A stretch of DNA of 64,000 nt from Puffinus mauretanicus (taxonomy: Eukaryota; Chordata; Aves; Procellariiformes; Procellariidae): positions 1,488,001-1,552,000 of the forward strand of contig JAJKFH010000374.1 of NCBI GenBank assembly GCA_023333565.1, in the 5' to 3' direction. Shown here piece after piece: positions 11,138-22,269 of the stretch; position 1 is the stretch's first letter; the number at the start of each line of letters is the position of its first letter. The position numbers and the translations under genes were made by a program. Under the pieces are notes generated by a model, which made no database searches, was not told the DNA's origin, and saw only the letters and a list, made by a program, of their open reading frames with translations.

Positions 11138-11819
11138 GTGAGTAACCCGGTTGCAACTTTCCTCCGCGGGCGCGGCGCGTGCCTTTATGTGCCCGATTGG
11201 TTGATTTGTTAAAAATGCACGGATTTCTCTTTATTGCCCCAAAAATATGCGGCGGCGAAGCGGGGCTGGCCCGGGCAGGGCAGCGGCGGCCCGTCGGGGG
11301 GCGCGGAGGGGCCGCGGCGGCCGGGCTGGGCTGGGCCGGGCCGGGCCGGCGCCGCGCTGCTGCCGCCCGGGGCCAGCCCGCATTGCGCCCCGCGGCTCCG
11401 GGAGCGCGGCCGCGGGAGCCGCCTCCCGCGGAGGAACAAAAACCCGCAGGAGACGGAGCCTTTTTCTTTATCCACCCCACGCCCCGCGTGGGTCTCGCAG
11501 TGGGGTGCCGGGGACCGGGCAGGTGCGGGCTGGACCGGGCGGGAGCCGCCTCCCTCCTCGGAGCTGCTGGGGCCGGGGCTGGCGGTCCCGCGGGGGTGCC
11601 GGGGGTGCCTCCCTGCCCGGCGCAGACTCGGGGCTGGCCGCCTCCCTCCCTCTGCAGCCCGCCCGCCCCGGGTCTCGGCGGGGTTTGCTTCCCCAGTGCC
11701 GCACCGCGGGGAGCCCACCGCCCCGCTGCCCACCCGAGTCCGGCACCGCTGGAGACGTGAGCGGGGCGCAGCCTTTCCCGGGCTCGCCGCCTCGGACCCC
11801 CGCGTCCGCCCTGCCTCGG

Positions 11820-12035
11820 ACCGCCGCGTCCGCCCTGCCCTGCATCCACGCTGCCGTCCCCGTATCCTTGCTCACATCCTCGCTGTCATCCCTGCGTCCA
11901 CGCTGCCCCGCATCCTCGCTGCCATCCCCGCATCGTGCTGTCCCACATCCACGCTCACATCCTCGCTGCCGTCTCCGCATCCCCGCTGCTTCACGTCCCC
12001 GCATCCCCGCTCTTGCATCCCCGCATCCCGCCGGG
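11820..12035 (+). repeat. Degenerate C-rich minisatellite
   Basis: A run of imperfect copies of units built from CATCC, CCGCATCC, TCGCTG and CCACGCTG, roughly 15-25 bases each, occupies the 3' half of the CpG island at the start of intron 1. The copies vary in length and order, which suggests old slippage or unequal exchange. There is no coding interpretation: the frames read as Arg/Ser/Pro repeats. Confidence 0.7.
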
Positions 12036-12898
12036 GCGCGGTGCACGGTGTCCGGGCTGGGCTCGCCCCGAAACCCGCAGAGCCGCCGCTCCCCCCGCGC
12101 TTCCCTTTCCCCAGCAGCGGGCGGAGGAGTGCCGTGGGGATGCCGGCAGACCGGGTCGGGTTTGCCCAGCGAGGCAGGGCGCCCTGTGGGATGGCTGCCG
12201 TCGCCCTCGTTATAATCGTTACTATTGTGATCGTGTTGTAGTTTTGCAGCGCAGCGCCTGGGCACCTCTCCGACCGAGGCGTGGGAGGCTGCGATACCTG
12301 CGTGCGGGGCTGCGCCTGTCGCCTCCCATATTAACGTGGAAGGTGGCAAATAAAGCCGGCTGGCTGCGCGTTTGGTGTCCCTTACCCCTCTGCCTTTCCC
12401 ATTTCTGCCCTCCAAACGCACACGGCAGCTCTGGTGTGTGAGCGGGGAGGGATTTGCAAAATCTCTGTGGCGTGCTGAAATAAATCCCGAAATCCCTTCT
12501 TCTCCCTTGTCCTCCTTGCGGGGAAATTCTTCCTTCTGCCCCTGGCCGAGCGCCGGGGTGGGGGGAGCCAGGGGAGGGGGGCTGGTGTGTAAACAGGGCT
12601 TAACATGAAGGTCACTGGTTAAAGAGGAGATGGATGGGAGAGAAAAGACAGGCATTAACCTCACTTGTTAGCTCCCCCCTTCCTCCTGCTTTGGGGAGGA
12701 CAAAACAAAAGCAGAACCTGCTAACGGGGGGGGATGAATATTCATGATCCTTCTCGTGTGCTCTGGGACACGGAGGGGAGAAAAGTTGGGCAGATGAGCT
12801 GCCTTTCCGAAGCTGCTTTTCCTCTGGCTTGCGAGAAAATCCCTTTTTGCTGAGCGAGGGCTGTGTCGGGGGGAATTACCAGCCTTTTGCTGGATTTC

Positions 12899-12959
12899 TT
12901 TTTTTTTTTTTCTTTTGTGTGCGGCTGCAAGAAAAAAAAAAAAGAAAGAAAAAAAAAAA
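12899..12959. repeat. Poly-T/poly-A foldback
   Basis: A T13 run (12899-12911) is followed after about 20 bases by an A12 run and then a second A-rich run with G interruptions. The arms can pair, with a small GC-rich loop around GTGCGGCTGC. No target-site duplication or retroposon body is recognised beside it, so it is annotated as low-complexity inverted sequence. Confidence 0.7.
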
Positions 12960-14343
12960 GAGGGGCCGAGGCTATTGACTACATCAAAGGTTATCCATTT
13001 GAAAACACCATTTTCCTCTGAACAGCGGCTAATTGCTTCCTGAACAATCTCAGGGTCTTTTGTATATACTCAGTGGGTAAAATGAGTGACTCGATGTCTC
13101 TCTCTCAAGACACTGATGACCGAACGGGATGGAAAGGTGGAGAAGCCAAGGAAGAGCAGCGGGGCAGAAGCCTCCGGGAGGATGCACGGATAATTTCTTA
13201 AGCGGCTGCGAGGGGGAAAGGTTTTTGCTTCTGACTGCTTGCCGCGGCGTGGTCTGCCGGTACTGGTGGATGCTGGTGCTGGCAGCAGCACGGCGGCACG
13301 GGGCTGTAAGGAAGGCTGGTAAGGAAGTTTGGATTCAAAATACCCGATCGTGCATGCGATCTGGTGCTCCCCATCCGCCTGCGGCTTTGGCTGCCGGTGC
13401 CGCTCCTCCGAGAGCGGTGAGCCTGGATGCGCTGCTTCCCGAGGGGCTGCGGGGAGGCAGCGCCGAGGGCTGGCTGGCTCCTGCTCCGTTGGGTGGCTGG
13501 GCTTTCTGCAGCTGGTATCCTGAAGATTAAAGTTTCGGTGGCGTTGTTTTTGTTAGCATGGCGATAGCGGCACTGGCGAGAGTTTTCCCCTCTTGGCTTA
13601 TTTTTTTTTTTAATAGATGCATCGGATTTGGAACGCAGCGGAGGCATCCACCTTCGTGCGCGCTCGGGCTGTGCACGGAGCCGTGGAGAAGAGCCCTCGC
13701 GCCTCTGCGTAACACAAAGCTCTTTTCCCCTGCGCGGCGGAGGGCCCTGCGAGAGATAAACAAACTCCGAACGCCAGCGGAGACGGGGCCGAGGGCCACG
13801 CCAGCGGCTCCGGGCGAGCGTTGTTTCGCTGGAGCTTTGCGCAGCCGAAATGGAAGAGGGTAATAAAAGCGGCGCTGCTGCGTGCTGGCAGCGCTGCCTC
13901 CCCTCCTCCATCCCGGCAGCAGCCGGGGCCGGCCCCTGCCCTGCTCCCCGGGTGTAAATGTCAGGCCAGGCAATTTATTTCGGTGAGTTCGCTGCGTTTG
14001 ACACCCGTTGAACAAAGGGAAGGATACGGCCCTGGGATCAGACTTAATGAGGGAAACTTGTTCGTGTTTATTCTCTGGGCTGAGCGCGGGTCAGGGCCTT
14101 TGTTGCTGCCTGCCTTGCTCCTGGCTGTCGCGCTAACCACCGGCGAGAGCCGGACTTGGCCCCGAGCTGGGAATTTCCGAGCAGGGGAGCCCGGTGCTGG
14201 TGCTGCCGGCTCCCTGCAAACCGCGGGAAGCCTGCCCACGGCATCGGGCTTCTGCTGAGTCCCGCGGGGCTTTGTTGTGACCACCTCTCCGCGTAGGGTG
14301 TTTCAGTGCTGCGGTCTGCAGTGAGGGGTCAGTCATGTTTTGC

Positions 14344-14383
14344 GTCACCCCGGGCACAAGGGTGGTGTCACCCCGGGCACAAG
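14344..14383 (+). repeat. 17-bp direct duplication
   Basis: The 17-mer GTCACCCCGGGCACAAG occurs at 14344-14360 and again at 14367-14383, identical, with a 6-base spacer. This looks like a recent small tandem duplication with no coding role. Confidence 0.8.
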
Positions 14384-16359
14384 AAGGAAGGTGGACCTTG
14401 GAAGAGGCAGGGCAGGTACTGCCGTCCCTCTGTGTGGCAATGGGAAGGTGGGCATGGGTCACCCTGATGCCTGTGTGCCATCCTTGCTGCCTGCAAGCTC
14501 AGATTTTGCATTGACCTGGGCTGGTGGGCTGCCACCTTGGGGTGGTCTCTCCTGCGTGGAGACCTTGGGTTGCTGCTCTCTGTGATCTGTTGATGTCTCC
14601 TTTAAGTTGTGTCATACAGCATTTGTGCTGTATGGAAGAAACCAGAGGGCACCTGGCCAGTGTTTGGCTGGTGAGCTGCTCGGTGGTGTGCCACGCATGT
14701 GGAGGAAGGTCCTGGGGACAAGGGCTGGGAATCACGAGTGGTGGGGGGCTTGGTTCAGCGTGGGCCATGATCCCTTACTTCTCCTGGGTCTGGGCTAGGA
14801 CGCGTTTTCCCACTGAGCACTGTGGCTCCATGCGGAATGGGGAGGAGCAAGTGTTTGTCACCGTCCAGCGCTGGGGTGGCTGGTTTGGCTTCAGGCTGGA
14901 GACAACCACCTCCTTCTCTGGCTGTAGCCCACAACAGGTTCAGCGGGGGGTTCAGGGGGACACCCCACTGCAGATAGGTGGTATGTGGTGAGAACACGTG
15001 TGCTCTGACAAAGTCTCTGACCTGCAGCCTTGGCCATGCTCCTCAGTCCTGGCCATGGATGCAGCATGGAAGCCAGTAGATACCTCAACGCGGTCAATGC
15101 TTGGAAGCCAAGTTTGAGCAAATGTCTTGTGCGTCGTGGATGAGAAAAGCTCCAGCTAATAAATAAATCTTGATGGTTTCTGTGCCAGGCACGGACAGAC
15201 ACAACTCGTCTCCCCTGTGCTTGGCGTGTCATGTAGCCAAAACGCACGTCTTCTCACCAGCTTGTTGGAGCGCGGCCGGGCACGGGGCAGTGTCCTTGTT
15301 TGCATTGCTTCTCTGAGCATCCCGCATCCTCGGCTGCCTCCAGCCTTTGTTCCAGGTGGAAGCCACCACTTAAAACTCTGAATTAAAAACATTTAAAAGT
15401 TTATTTTCCCTGTAGCCAAGGCTTGGCAAACCTCCTTGTTGCCGGTGTGCCAAGATGTTTGAGTCTGGAGAAAAACTTCACATTCAGACCGTTGGCCTCA
15501 TGCTCCACAAACACCTTTGCTCCTTTCTCCTTTGAAGTCTCTTTGCGTGGCACAAGGTGGACTATTTTGGGTCCTCCTGTCCCTAGGGTGCAGGGTGCCT
15601 TGGCGTGACGGGGGCTGAGTCCACCCCTGCCCTGTGGGCTGCTGCATGCTGGCCTGTGCCCGGGGGCCAAGACCCTTGGGAGCCGCCTGAACCGTGGAGG
15701 AGATTTGTTATCACTGGCGTCGATCCGGGGCCCGGTGTGAGCCACGGCACGATACCTTCTTTGCTCCTTGAGCTGAGCTTGCGAGGGCTTTCGCTGGAGA
15801 AAGTGCCCGGGGTGAGAGCACGACAAGGGTGCCGGGGATGGGCTGCAGGGCTCTGGGGGACCCGCTGTGTGGGGACCATCCCCTCCCCATCTCTCCTCCT
15901 CTTCCCCAGCAGCCTGCGGATCAGTCCCAGGGCTCGGCGCCCGCCTCCCTGTCTCGAGCATCCTGCAAGCCACTAGCCAACTTGGCACGGAGACCCAGCA
16001 GCGGTAGTAATCCAATTTGGGCAGTTTAGCTGCACTTTGCTATCCGTGCTGCCGGCCGGAGCTCAGGAACTTTAATCCGGCTAATGACCCCAGCTTTGGG
16101 GTTGAGTAACCAACGACCATTTGCTTGATTTGGTTTTCCTTTCCGTCAGCGGTGGAGGACAGAGGCTGAGGCTGTTTCCGAGTCCTGCCCCTGGCATCGA
16201 GGACAGTTTCCAGGTGTGGGTACGTGTAGGGAGTGGAGGGTGAGGGCAGCGTGGAGGGGCACCGCAATCCCCGCTTTCCCTTTGGGAGATCCCTCTTTCC
16301 CTCTTCCCATTTTCCATCTGTTCCCCCTCTTTCTCCGGTGAAGATAAGCCCTTCTGCCG

Positions 16360-16560
16360 GAGCTGTTTTGCAACATACTATTATTTTCAGAAAGGCGAAG
16401 CCAAGGAAAATAAAGCCTCTCTCTTCCTTCGGTTGCCTACTGTTTAATGTACAAAATACAGGGGTGGTAATTGCATTAAAATGTATATAATTATACTGGA
16501 GGGAGAAGAAAAAAATCTTGCTAATTGCACGGGTGTTTTGAACTGATAAATGTTGAGCGA
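16360..16560. promoter_or_regulatory. AT-rich island in intron 1, candidate regulatory element
   Basis: A sharply AT-rich block with several homeodomain-type cores (GGTAATTGC, TATAATTATAC, CTAATTGC) sits in GC-rich intron sequence about 100 bases left of the 38-bp hairpin. No transposon features are recognised. The regulatory role is inferred from composition only. Confidence 0.25.
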
Positions 16561-16667
16561 TTTGCGTTTTCTTGGGAGTTTGGTAGAGCAGAGCTGCGGT
16601 CTGGTGCGTGAAGGGTTAGGAGCAGGGCTGGTTTCCCACCATTACCTGGGATGCTCCAAGCCCCTCC

Positions 16668-16747
16668 GGGGTAGCGCCGGTTGTGTCCGGGGCCCGATCC
16701 TCTGCTATTGCAGAGGATCGGGCCCCGGACACAACCGGCGCTACCCC
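16668..16747. repeat. Perfect 38-bp inverted repeat with 4-base loop
   Basis: The left arm 16668-16705 is the exact reverse complement of the right arm 16710-16747, separated only by TATT. The arms are GC-rich and contain GGTTGTGTCCGG paired with CCGGACACAACC. The flanks hold a weaker matching pair, CCTGGGATG on the left and CATCCAGG on the right, offset by an unpaired stretch of about 14 bases. As RNA this would be a very stable hairpin; as DNA it could extrude a cruciform. There are no recognisable transposon ends. It could be a template-switch foldback, a small palindromic element or an assembly or library artefact. Confidence 0.9.
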
Positions 16748-18443
16748 CATCCAGGCAAATCTCAGCGTCATTGTAGGAGCCCTGCAAGTCCCTTTGCTTT
16801 ACGTGCTTAGTTAAGCAACTGCTTGTGTGTCAAAATATTCAGGCTCTTGCAGAAGGAAATCCCTGGTGAGAGGAGAGGCAAATTCCTGTCGGTGCTTGTG
16901 TTGGGGGAAGAAATTTCCCCTGTGATGTAGCCCCGTGTCCAGGGGCTGTTTCCCCCCCCCCCATTATGTCGTGTTGGCGCGAGTGGGTGCTGCTGGTGGC
17001 TGACCCCTCGGGCAGGGTGGGAGGAAGGATGGTCTCACGTTTTGAATGACACGATGTGAAAACATTTCCTTCTGCGAATGCCGACCCCGTCAGAGCCACC
17101 GATAACATCGCAGGTAATTATAATGGCAATAAGTTGTTTGCTTTGTGCGTGCAGCCGTGCTCTGTGTACGGGCGGCTGCTTCGCTTTTCCTGTGCAGACT
17201 GTTAGTTTCAACAGGGGAAGAGGAAAACCCAAAAATATTTTAGGAGGAGTTTAAAAATAATCTTCGAGCTTGGCTGGTGGGCAGGACGTTTCGCAGAATC
17301 ATGTTCCCCGCTGGTCCAAGTCCAGCCCTGTGGCCCTCGGAAGGCTTTGCTGGGCAGTGTTAAGCCCTGTCTTGTCGTTTTGTCCAGCCTGAGGACTTGC
17401 TGTCGGTCTCCGGGGGCCAGGGGCCGGCCCTGGGTTTTGGCTTTTGCGCTGGGTGGGTCGGGCTGCCCCGTACCTGAGCAGTGGCAGAGCCGGGGCGTGA
17501 GCCCAAGCTCAAGCTTACAGCTGCTGAGGCCTCTGTAAAACATTTAAAATCTGTTCCCCAGTGCCGCAGCGATCCCTCCACCCCCATCTCCTCCTCGGTG
17601 TTTTTTATTCCTAGAAGTGCTGGCGTGCCGGCAGGGTCCCTGCCTGCCGCCTGCCTGCCGCTGCTTATCTCGGGGTCCGGCTCCTGGATGGCTGCATCCT
17701 TCCCGGAGTCACGGGGGGCTCTCCCCTCTCCGGCGGGACCAGAATTGGCCCGATGAGCCCTTCTGAAGTCAAGAACCTGTTTTTCAGGCTGATGTCATCG
17801 GGAAGAAATGGGGGAGGAGGAAGGCAGGAAGGCAGCGTCGCTTCCGAAGGAGAGCCGCCGCTGAGCCCGTGACACCGCCGGCAGCCCGGGCTTCCACAGG
17901 CACCCGCTATTTTTCCTTATTATCGGCACGGCGGCGGTGCCCGCGGGCCTGCTGGCACACGCGGGAACGGTCCTGCTCTGCACGGCCTCGTGCCTGCGTG
18001 GGTGAGAGGCGGGAGGGAGGGATGCACGGGTGCCAGGGGCGCGCGTCAGCTTGCACCGGGACTCCGAGCAGGATGTCTCTTGGCTCACCAGGTGTGCCTT
18101 GCACGGCTCCCTGGCCCTCAGAGGGGTGACGGCACCCGCTGGAGCTGCCATCCAGCCGCCTTCATTAGCAGAAGTGGATTTTTGGCAGAGGCGCTTGGAT
18201 AGCCCTCCCAGCACAGGCAGGCAGCCGCGTCCTCTCGGTTTTGTGGATCCATTACGCTAACGCCCGTCGGGGTCTTGGCCCCTCGTGCACAGCGTCAGGC
18301 CGTAGCAGCACGCCTGTGTCCGGCGTGGGTTGGAGTTGCAACCAGGATCTGCAGGGAGAGAAGCAGCACCGCTCTGCTCTCTGTCCCAGCCAGCCCCTCT
18401 CGGGCAGTGCTGCACCCATGCTTTGCGATTTGCTCTGCCCAGG

Positions 18444-18482
18444 TCGGCTGGGTAAGACCCCGGCTCGGCTGGGTAAGACCCC
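18444..18482 (+). repeat. 18-bp direct duplication containing donor-like sequence
   Basis: The 18-mer TCGGCTGGGTAAGACCCC occurs at 18444-18461 and again at 18465-18482. Each copy contains GGTAAGA, a reasonable 5' splice-site match, but no exon with a matching acceptor is evident nearby. Confidence 0.75.
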
Positions 18483-21400
18483 CTGGCCGTGGGCAGCCAG
18501 GGTGGAGGCGTGCCGGAGCGGGGGGCCGTGCCGGCGCTGCTGGTCAGGGCGGCACTGCCAGCAGGAGGGCAGAGTGCGGGCACAGCCCCTGCCATGGTGC
18601 ACGCGGTGCCTCCCTGTTTTTATCGGATGCCCTGTGCCCGTCCTGCTGCAGTGAAGCCCCCGTTAGTCTCTCGGAGCAGTTTTCCCTGTGGTGATGGTGC
18701 TGTGGGGAGGCTTTCGGGCTCTTCCCATTCCCCTCTCTGCCCGTCCCGCTGCCAAGCGAGGCTCCGCTAGCTCTCGGGCTGACTCACTGCTTCTGGGTCT
18801 GCTCCACCTTGGGCAAATAAAACATGGGACCGTGCTGAGCTGGGACCTCCGCAGGGGAAGGGGAGCTGGGACCTGAGCCGATTCCAGCAGCGGTGCTCGG
18901 GGCAGCACGGCTGGAACGGGAAAGAGGGGAGGATGGAACATCTGGGGGGACGGAAAGGCAAGCATGGCTTGGGCTTCAGCTGGTGAAACCTCATTTGGAG
19001 AAGTTTTGTGGTCTGTTTTAATTGGACCCAACTCTGGTGGTGGTCGTGCTCAGCTCACCATGTGACAGCACGAGTGCTGGTGTCAGCATGGGGCCGGGCG
19101 GAAGCACGGGAATTTCAGCTCAGCCAGGATTAAGCCAGCTCCGGAGCAACCTCCCTTTGCTGGGAGCAGAGGGGGTCCAGCACCCGGGAATCCTCCTGTG
19201 CCAGTGCGTCTTTGCAATGTGGGAGCTCCCTGGATTTGCTTTGAGATTTGGGGGAAGCGCAGCTCTCCCGCTGGCCTTGTGGAGGTGGTTAGGAGGTGCG
19301 GAGGTGTGTGTGTGCGTCGGAGAGGGGAAAGCCCTCCCCGGAGAGCCGGGCTGGAAGAGATGCATTGATCTGGGGAGGGTTGGGTCATTGGATTGTGTCC
19401 GTGGCTGCCCTGACCCGGTGAAGGACGTGGAGCAGCACGTTCGGGAGCGAGGAGCGATGTGTTATGCCACAGGGAGCGAGATCAGACAAGGGAAGGATGG
19501 CAGTGGCCAGAGGACCTCTTACTGGACTTCTCTGCTGGCTGTTGGGAGACCTGGCTTGTGGGTGACCTTCTGGCTCTCTGCAGGTCCAGCTGGACCGAGG
19601 TGACCTCTGCCAGCAGGGCTAGTTTTCGGGACATTTGCATGGGGCAATGGACTGATGGGGTGTGAACCAGGGTGTGGAGCGCATGGGCCAAAGCCAAGGT
19701 GGAAGGTGGCCTTCAGGGGATTTGGTCTGAACTTCTTTGCTCTGAAGCTGGGGACAAAATGTTATTAAGTGGTCCTGATCGAGGTGGCAAAATTCTTGTC
19801 AGTCTGAGGTGTGAAGCCTTGAGCTGGCCTGGGTGTTGATAGTAGAAGGCCACAGCCCCCCTAGCTGGGGTCCTGGTGCCTTGGGTCACAGTCTGCAGCA
19901 TGACGAGAGGCGCAGAGGGGTTGGGGTGAGGTGTTTTGCTCCATGTGTGTTGATGGACACGTTTCCTGAAGCAGGATGGGAGGCAGCAGGCTGTGTCCTC
20001 TGCCGTGGGCTGTGCGTTGGTCTCCATCCGAGGCATCGGTCGGTCCAGGTCTTTATATTGCACCCTTGGCTGCAGGAGCTCCAGGGAAGGACAGGGTGCA
20101 CTCCCATCCTGGGAGGTACACATCCAGCTCGTGGGCTGCGTATAGAAAGCCTCTTGGCAGTCCTTATACGGTCCCTTATACAGGGACTTCGATACCCAGA
20201 TGAGTTTTGAGAATAATGCAAAGGACAGCCATCGGCTTGCGCTTCTAGCATAGCTGAATGGAGTTGGAGAACATGTGTAAGGTCCCAGTCCATGCCTGGT
20301 TTCCATAGCAGGGACAAGCAGTCCTGGCAGGAGCCGCTGAGACTGTCCTTGCCTGCCTCTCTGCCTTGGGACGTTGTGGTTGGGGGAAGCCTGCGTTTGC
20401 ATCTCGGAAACGCTCGTGGGCCTGTTTGGGAACGGCTCGCTGCAGGGCAGCGTGCAGTCTCTTGATGGTGAGAGCACGTGGTGGCTCCAGAGCTGTTCTC
20501 CTTGGCATGACGTGACTTCTCACGGAGGACTGGGGAAGGGGAATTGCGTGCTTGAGAAATGCTATTTAATTTCCTTGCTACTTGTTCTTTTATGCCCCTT
20601 TTTGCTGAGGGTCAAGCTTCTTCTTGAAGCCCTTGGGCAGTAGATGGCTGCTTCTCCTTGGCATGTTTCTCAGGACAGAAGAGGTTGAATTCCTTGCCCA
20701 GAAGATCCTTGCAGGGCAGGAGTGGAAGCTGCCGTGCCCACGTGCGCTGCGGTGACAGGGCAGGATGGGGTCCTCGGCCCCTGCCCAGGGGTATGGTAGG
20801 AGCCTGCGAGGAAACTGAAGATGCTAAAGTTATTCCTGATGCAGCTGATAGCAATGGAGATTGGAGAGGGGCAGCTTCAGAGCTTGCCATTGATTTCATC
20901 AGGGTGTGGTTTGAGCCAGGGATAAGATTTGTAATGATTTAACTCGCTTGCTAAGGAGAGACCCCAGCCAAATAGTTTTTAATGACTGTGTGCAGTGAAG
21001 GAAGGAGTTAAAGTTTAGCCCTGTTGCAGACGATTGCATATGTAGTGCAGCTCTAACTTGGTACCACCATCAGCCTTTCCTCATCGTCGCAAGGCTTTTC
21101 CCAGGCAGATGAACCTAAAAATACACCAGCTGTATGGTGAGGCTGACTCTCCTGTGGCCTTTTCTCTCCCCCGATAATCTCCCCTCTCTCCCCTTTGCTA
21201 ATTACTGGCAGCCTAGCAGCTCCTGTGTTTGAAAATGGAGCCGGTTCCTTCTCGGACTGTTTCCTATTGCTGAGAGCAGCAAGTGACTTGCAGAGATTGC
21301 AGGTAAAGATCCATTAAATGCCATTTCCCCTTTCGGGGGTCGATTATATGGGGTTTTCAATCCCATTGCTTCACTCTTCCAGCCTCCCTTGCAAAGTGCA

Positions 21401-22231
21401 AGGCCGTAAAACTCTTGGGGCAGTTTGCAGCCTCGTCCCACTGCTCGAGAGCAGCTTCTGTCCAAGACAAACGGTGCTTTCCGTAGCCCTGGGGATGCAG
21501 ACCCGCCTGGGACCCCTGTGGGCTCCTCCTGGGGCGTGTGTGGTGGCGGGGAGTGCCAGTGGCGATGTGAGCCCACGGGGGTCTTGGTGATGGAGGAGCA
21601 GGGACGGCAAGCAGGTCTGTGGGTGCCAGATGTGCACTTCTGTGCTCATCGACATGTTTTAAACCCCAGCTTTGGCTGTTTTCGCGAGGGCTGCTTTGTA
21701 GCCTAGCCGTCTGTGCTGACTCGGCATCCGTCAGGGCTCTGGACTCGCTGCCCGGACGAGTGGAGAGCTGGTCCTTAATGCTCTGTCCAGTCTTTGCCTT
21801 TTAAGGTTAGTTTTTCCATCCCAGTCCTTCTGCTTTGTGCTATCAAAAGTGGTGATAATTTTCCCAAAACGTGACCTTGCATCTCAAACCCAGGTTTCTG
21901 GCTGTGCTGCAGGACGGGGGATGAATGCTGCGGCCCCTTGCCACCTCTTTAGCAGCAAGCAAGTGGGACACAGGCATTTGCGGGGCAAGCCGATGGCTTT
22001 TTGATGAAAGGCTCTTTTGAAATCGAGGTGCGTGAGCGTTGGCCGTGGCAAGGTGGGCAGCACCATCCAGGTCACGCAGCAGCTGCGACCATCTCAGTGT
22101 GGCCACTTTCGAGGTGAAACCCTGAGCAAATGTCCTTTCTGGCGTGGGATGAAAGGGGCTGGGGCGGGTTTGGCGCTTGCACAATTGCTTCACCGCCTTT
22201 GTTTCTGACGGCACGTTTCCTGCTATATGTT

Positions 22232-22269
22232 TGTGTGTGTGTGTGTGTATATATATATGTGTGTGTGTG
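22232..22269 (+). repeat. TG/TA compound microsatellite
   Basis: It consists of (TG)n, then (TA)n, then (TG)n, about 38 bases in intron 1. Alternating purine-pyrimidine sequence of this kind can adopt Z-DNA. Length polymorphism is likely. Confidence 0.9.

Larger units (their letters stand above)
10590..12330 (+). promoter_or_regulatory. PLXNA1: CpG island and probable PLXNA1 promoter
   Basis: This is the strongest CpG-dense block in the window, with long CGG/GGC/GGA stretches, GGGCC and GGGCT runs and many GC boxes. It is followed by an excellent splice donor on the + strand (11138) and then by the plexin coding exons on the same strand. No clear TATA box is seen, as is usual for CpG-island promoters, which tend to have dispersed starts. 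The exact transcription start cannot be read from the sequence. The many long frames on both strands here (up to 398 codons) reflect scarcity of AT-rich stop codons. Confidence 0.7.

Noticed and set aside
10508..11212. Possible exon starting after an acceptor-like TTTATTTTTAG at 10507, open to 11212
   Set aside because: The T-rich tract is attractive, but the frame has no homology, does not join in frame to the plexin and its length is explained by the CpG island.
10725..11849. 374-codon minus-strand frame with a proline run
   Set aside because: The proline run is the reverse reading of the CGG/GGA tract. Scarcity of stops in GC-rich sequence explains its length.
11468..12664. 398-codon open frame on the minus strand in the CpG island
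   Set aside because: Composition is Arg/Pro/Gly/Ala repeats from GC-rich DNA and a minisatellite. It overlaps other long frames on both strands and resembles no protein family.
17270..17420. Possible degenerate CR1 remnant (CGCAGAATCATG, GTCCAAGTCC)
   Set aside because: Only scattered short words match CR1; without alignment it cannot be separated from chance.
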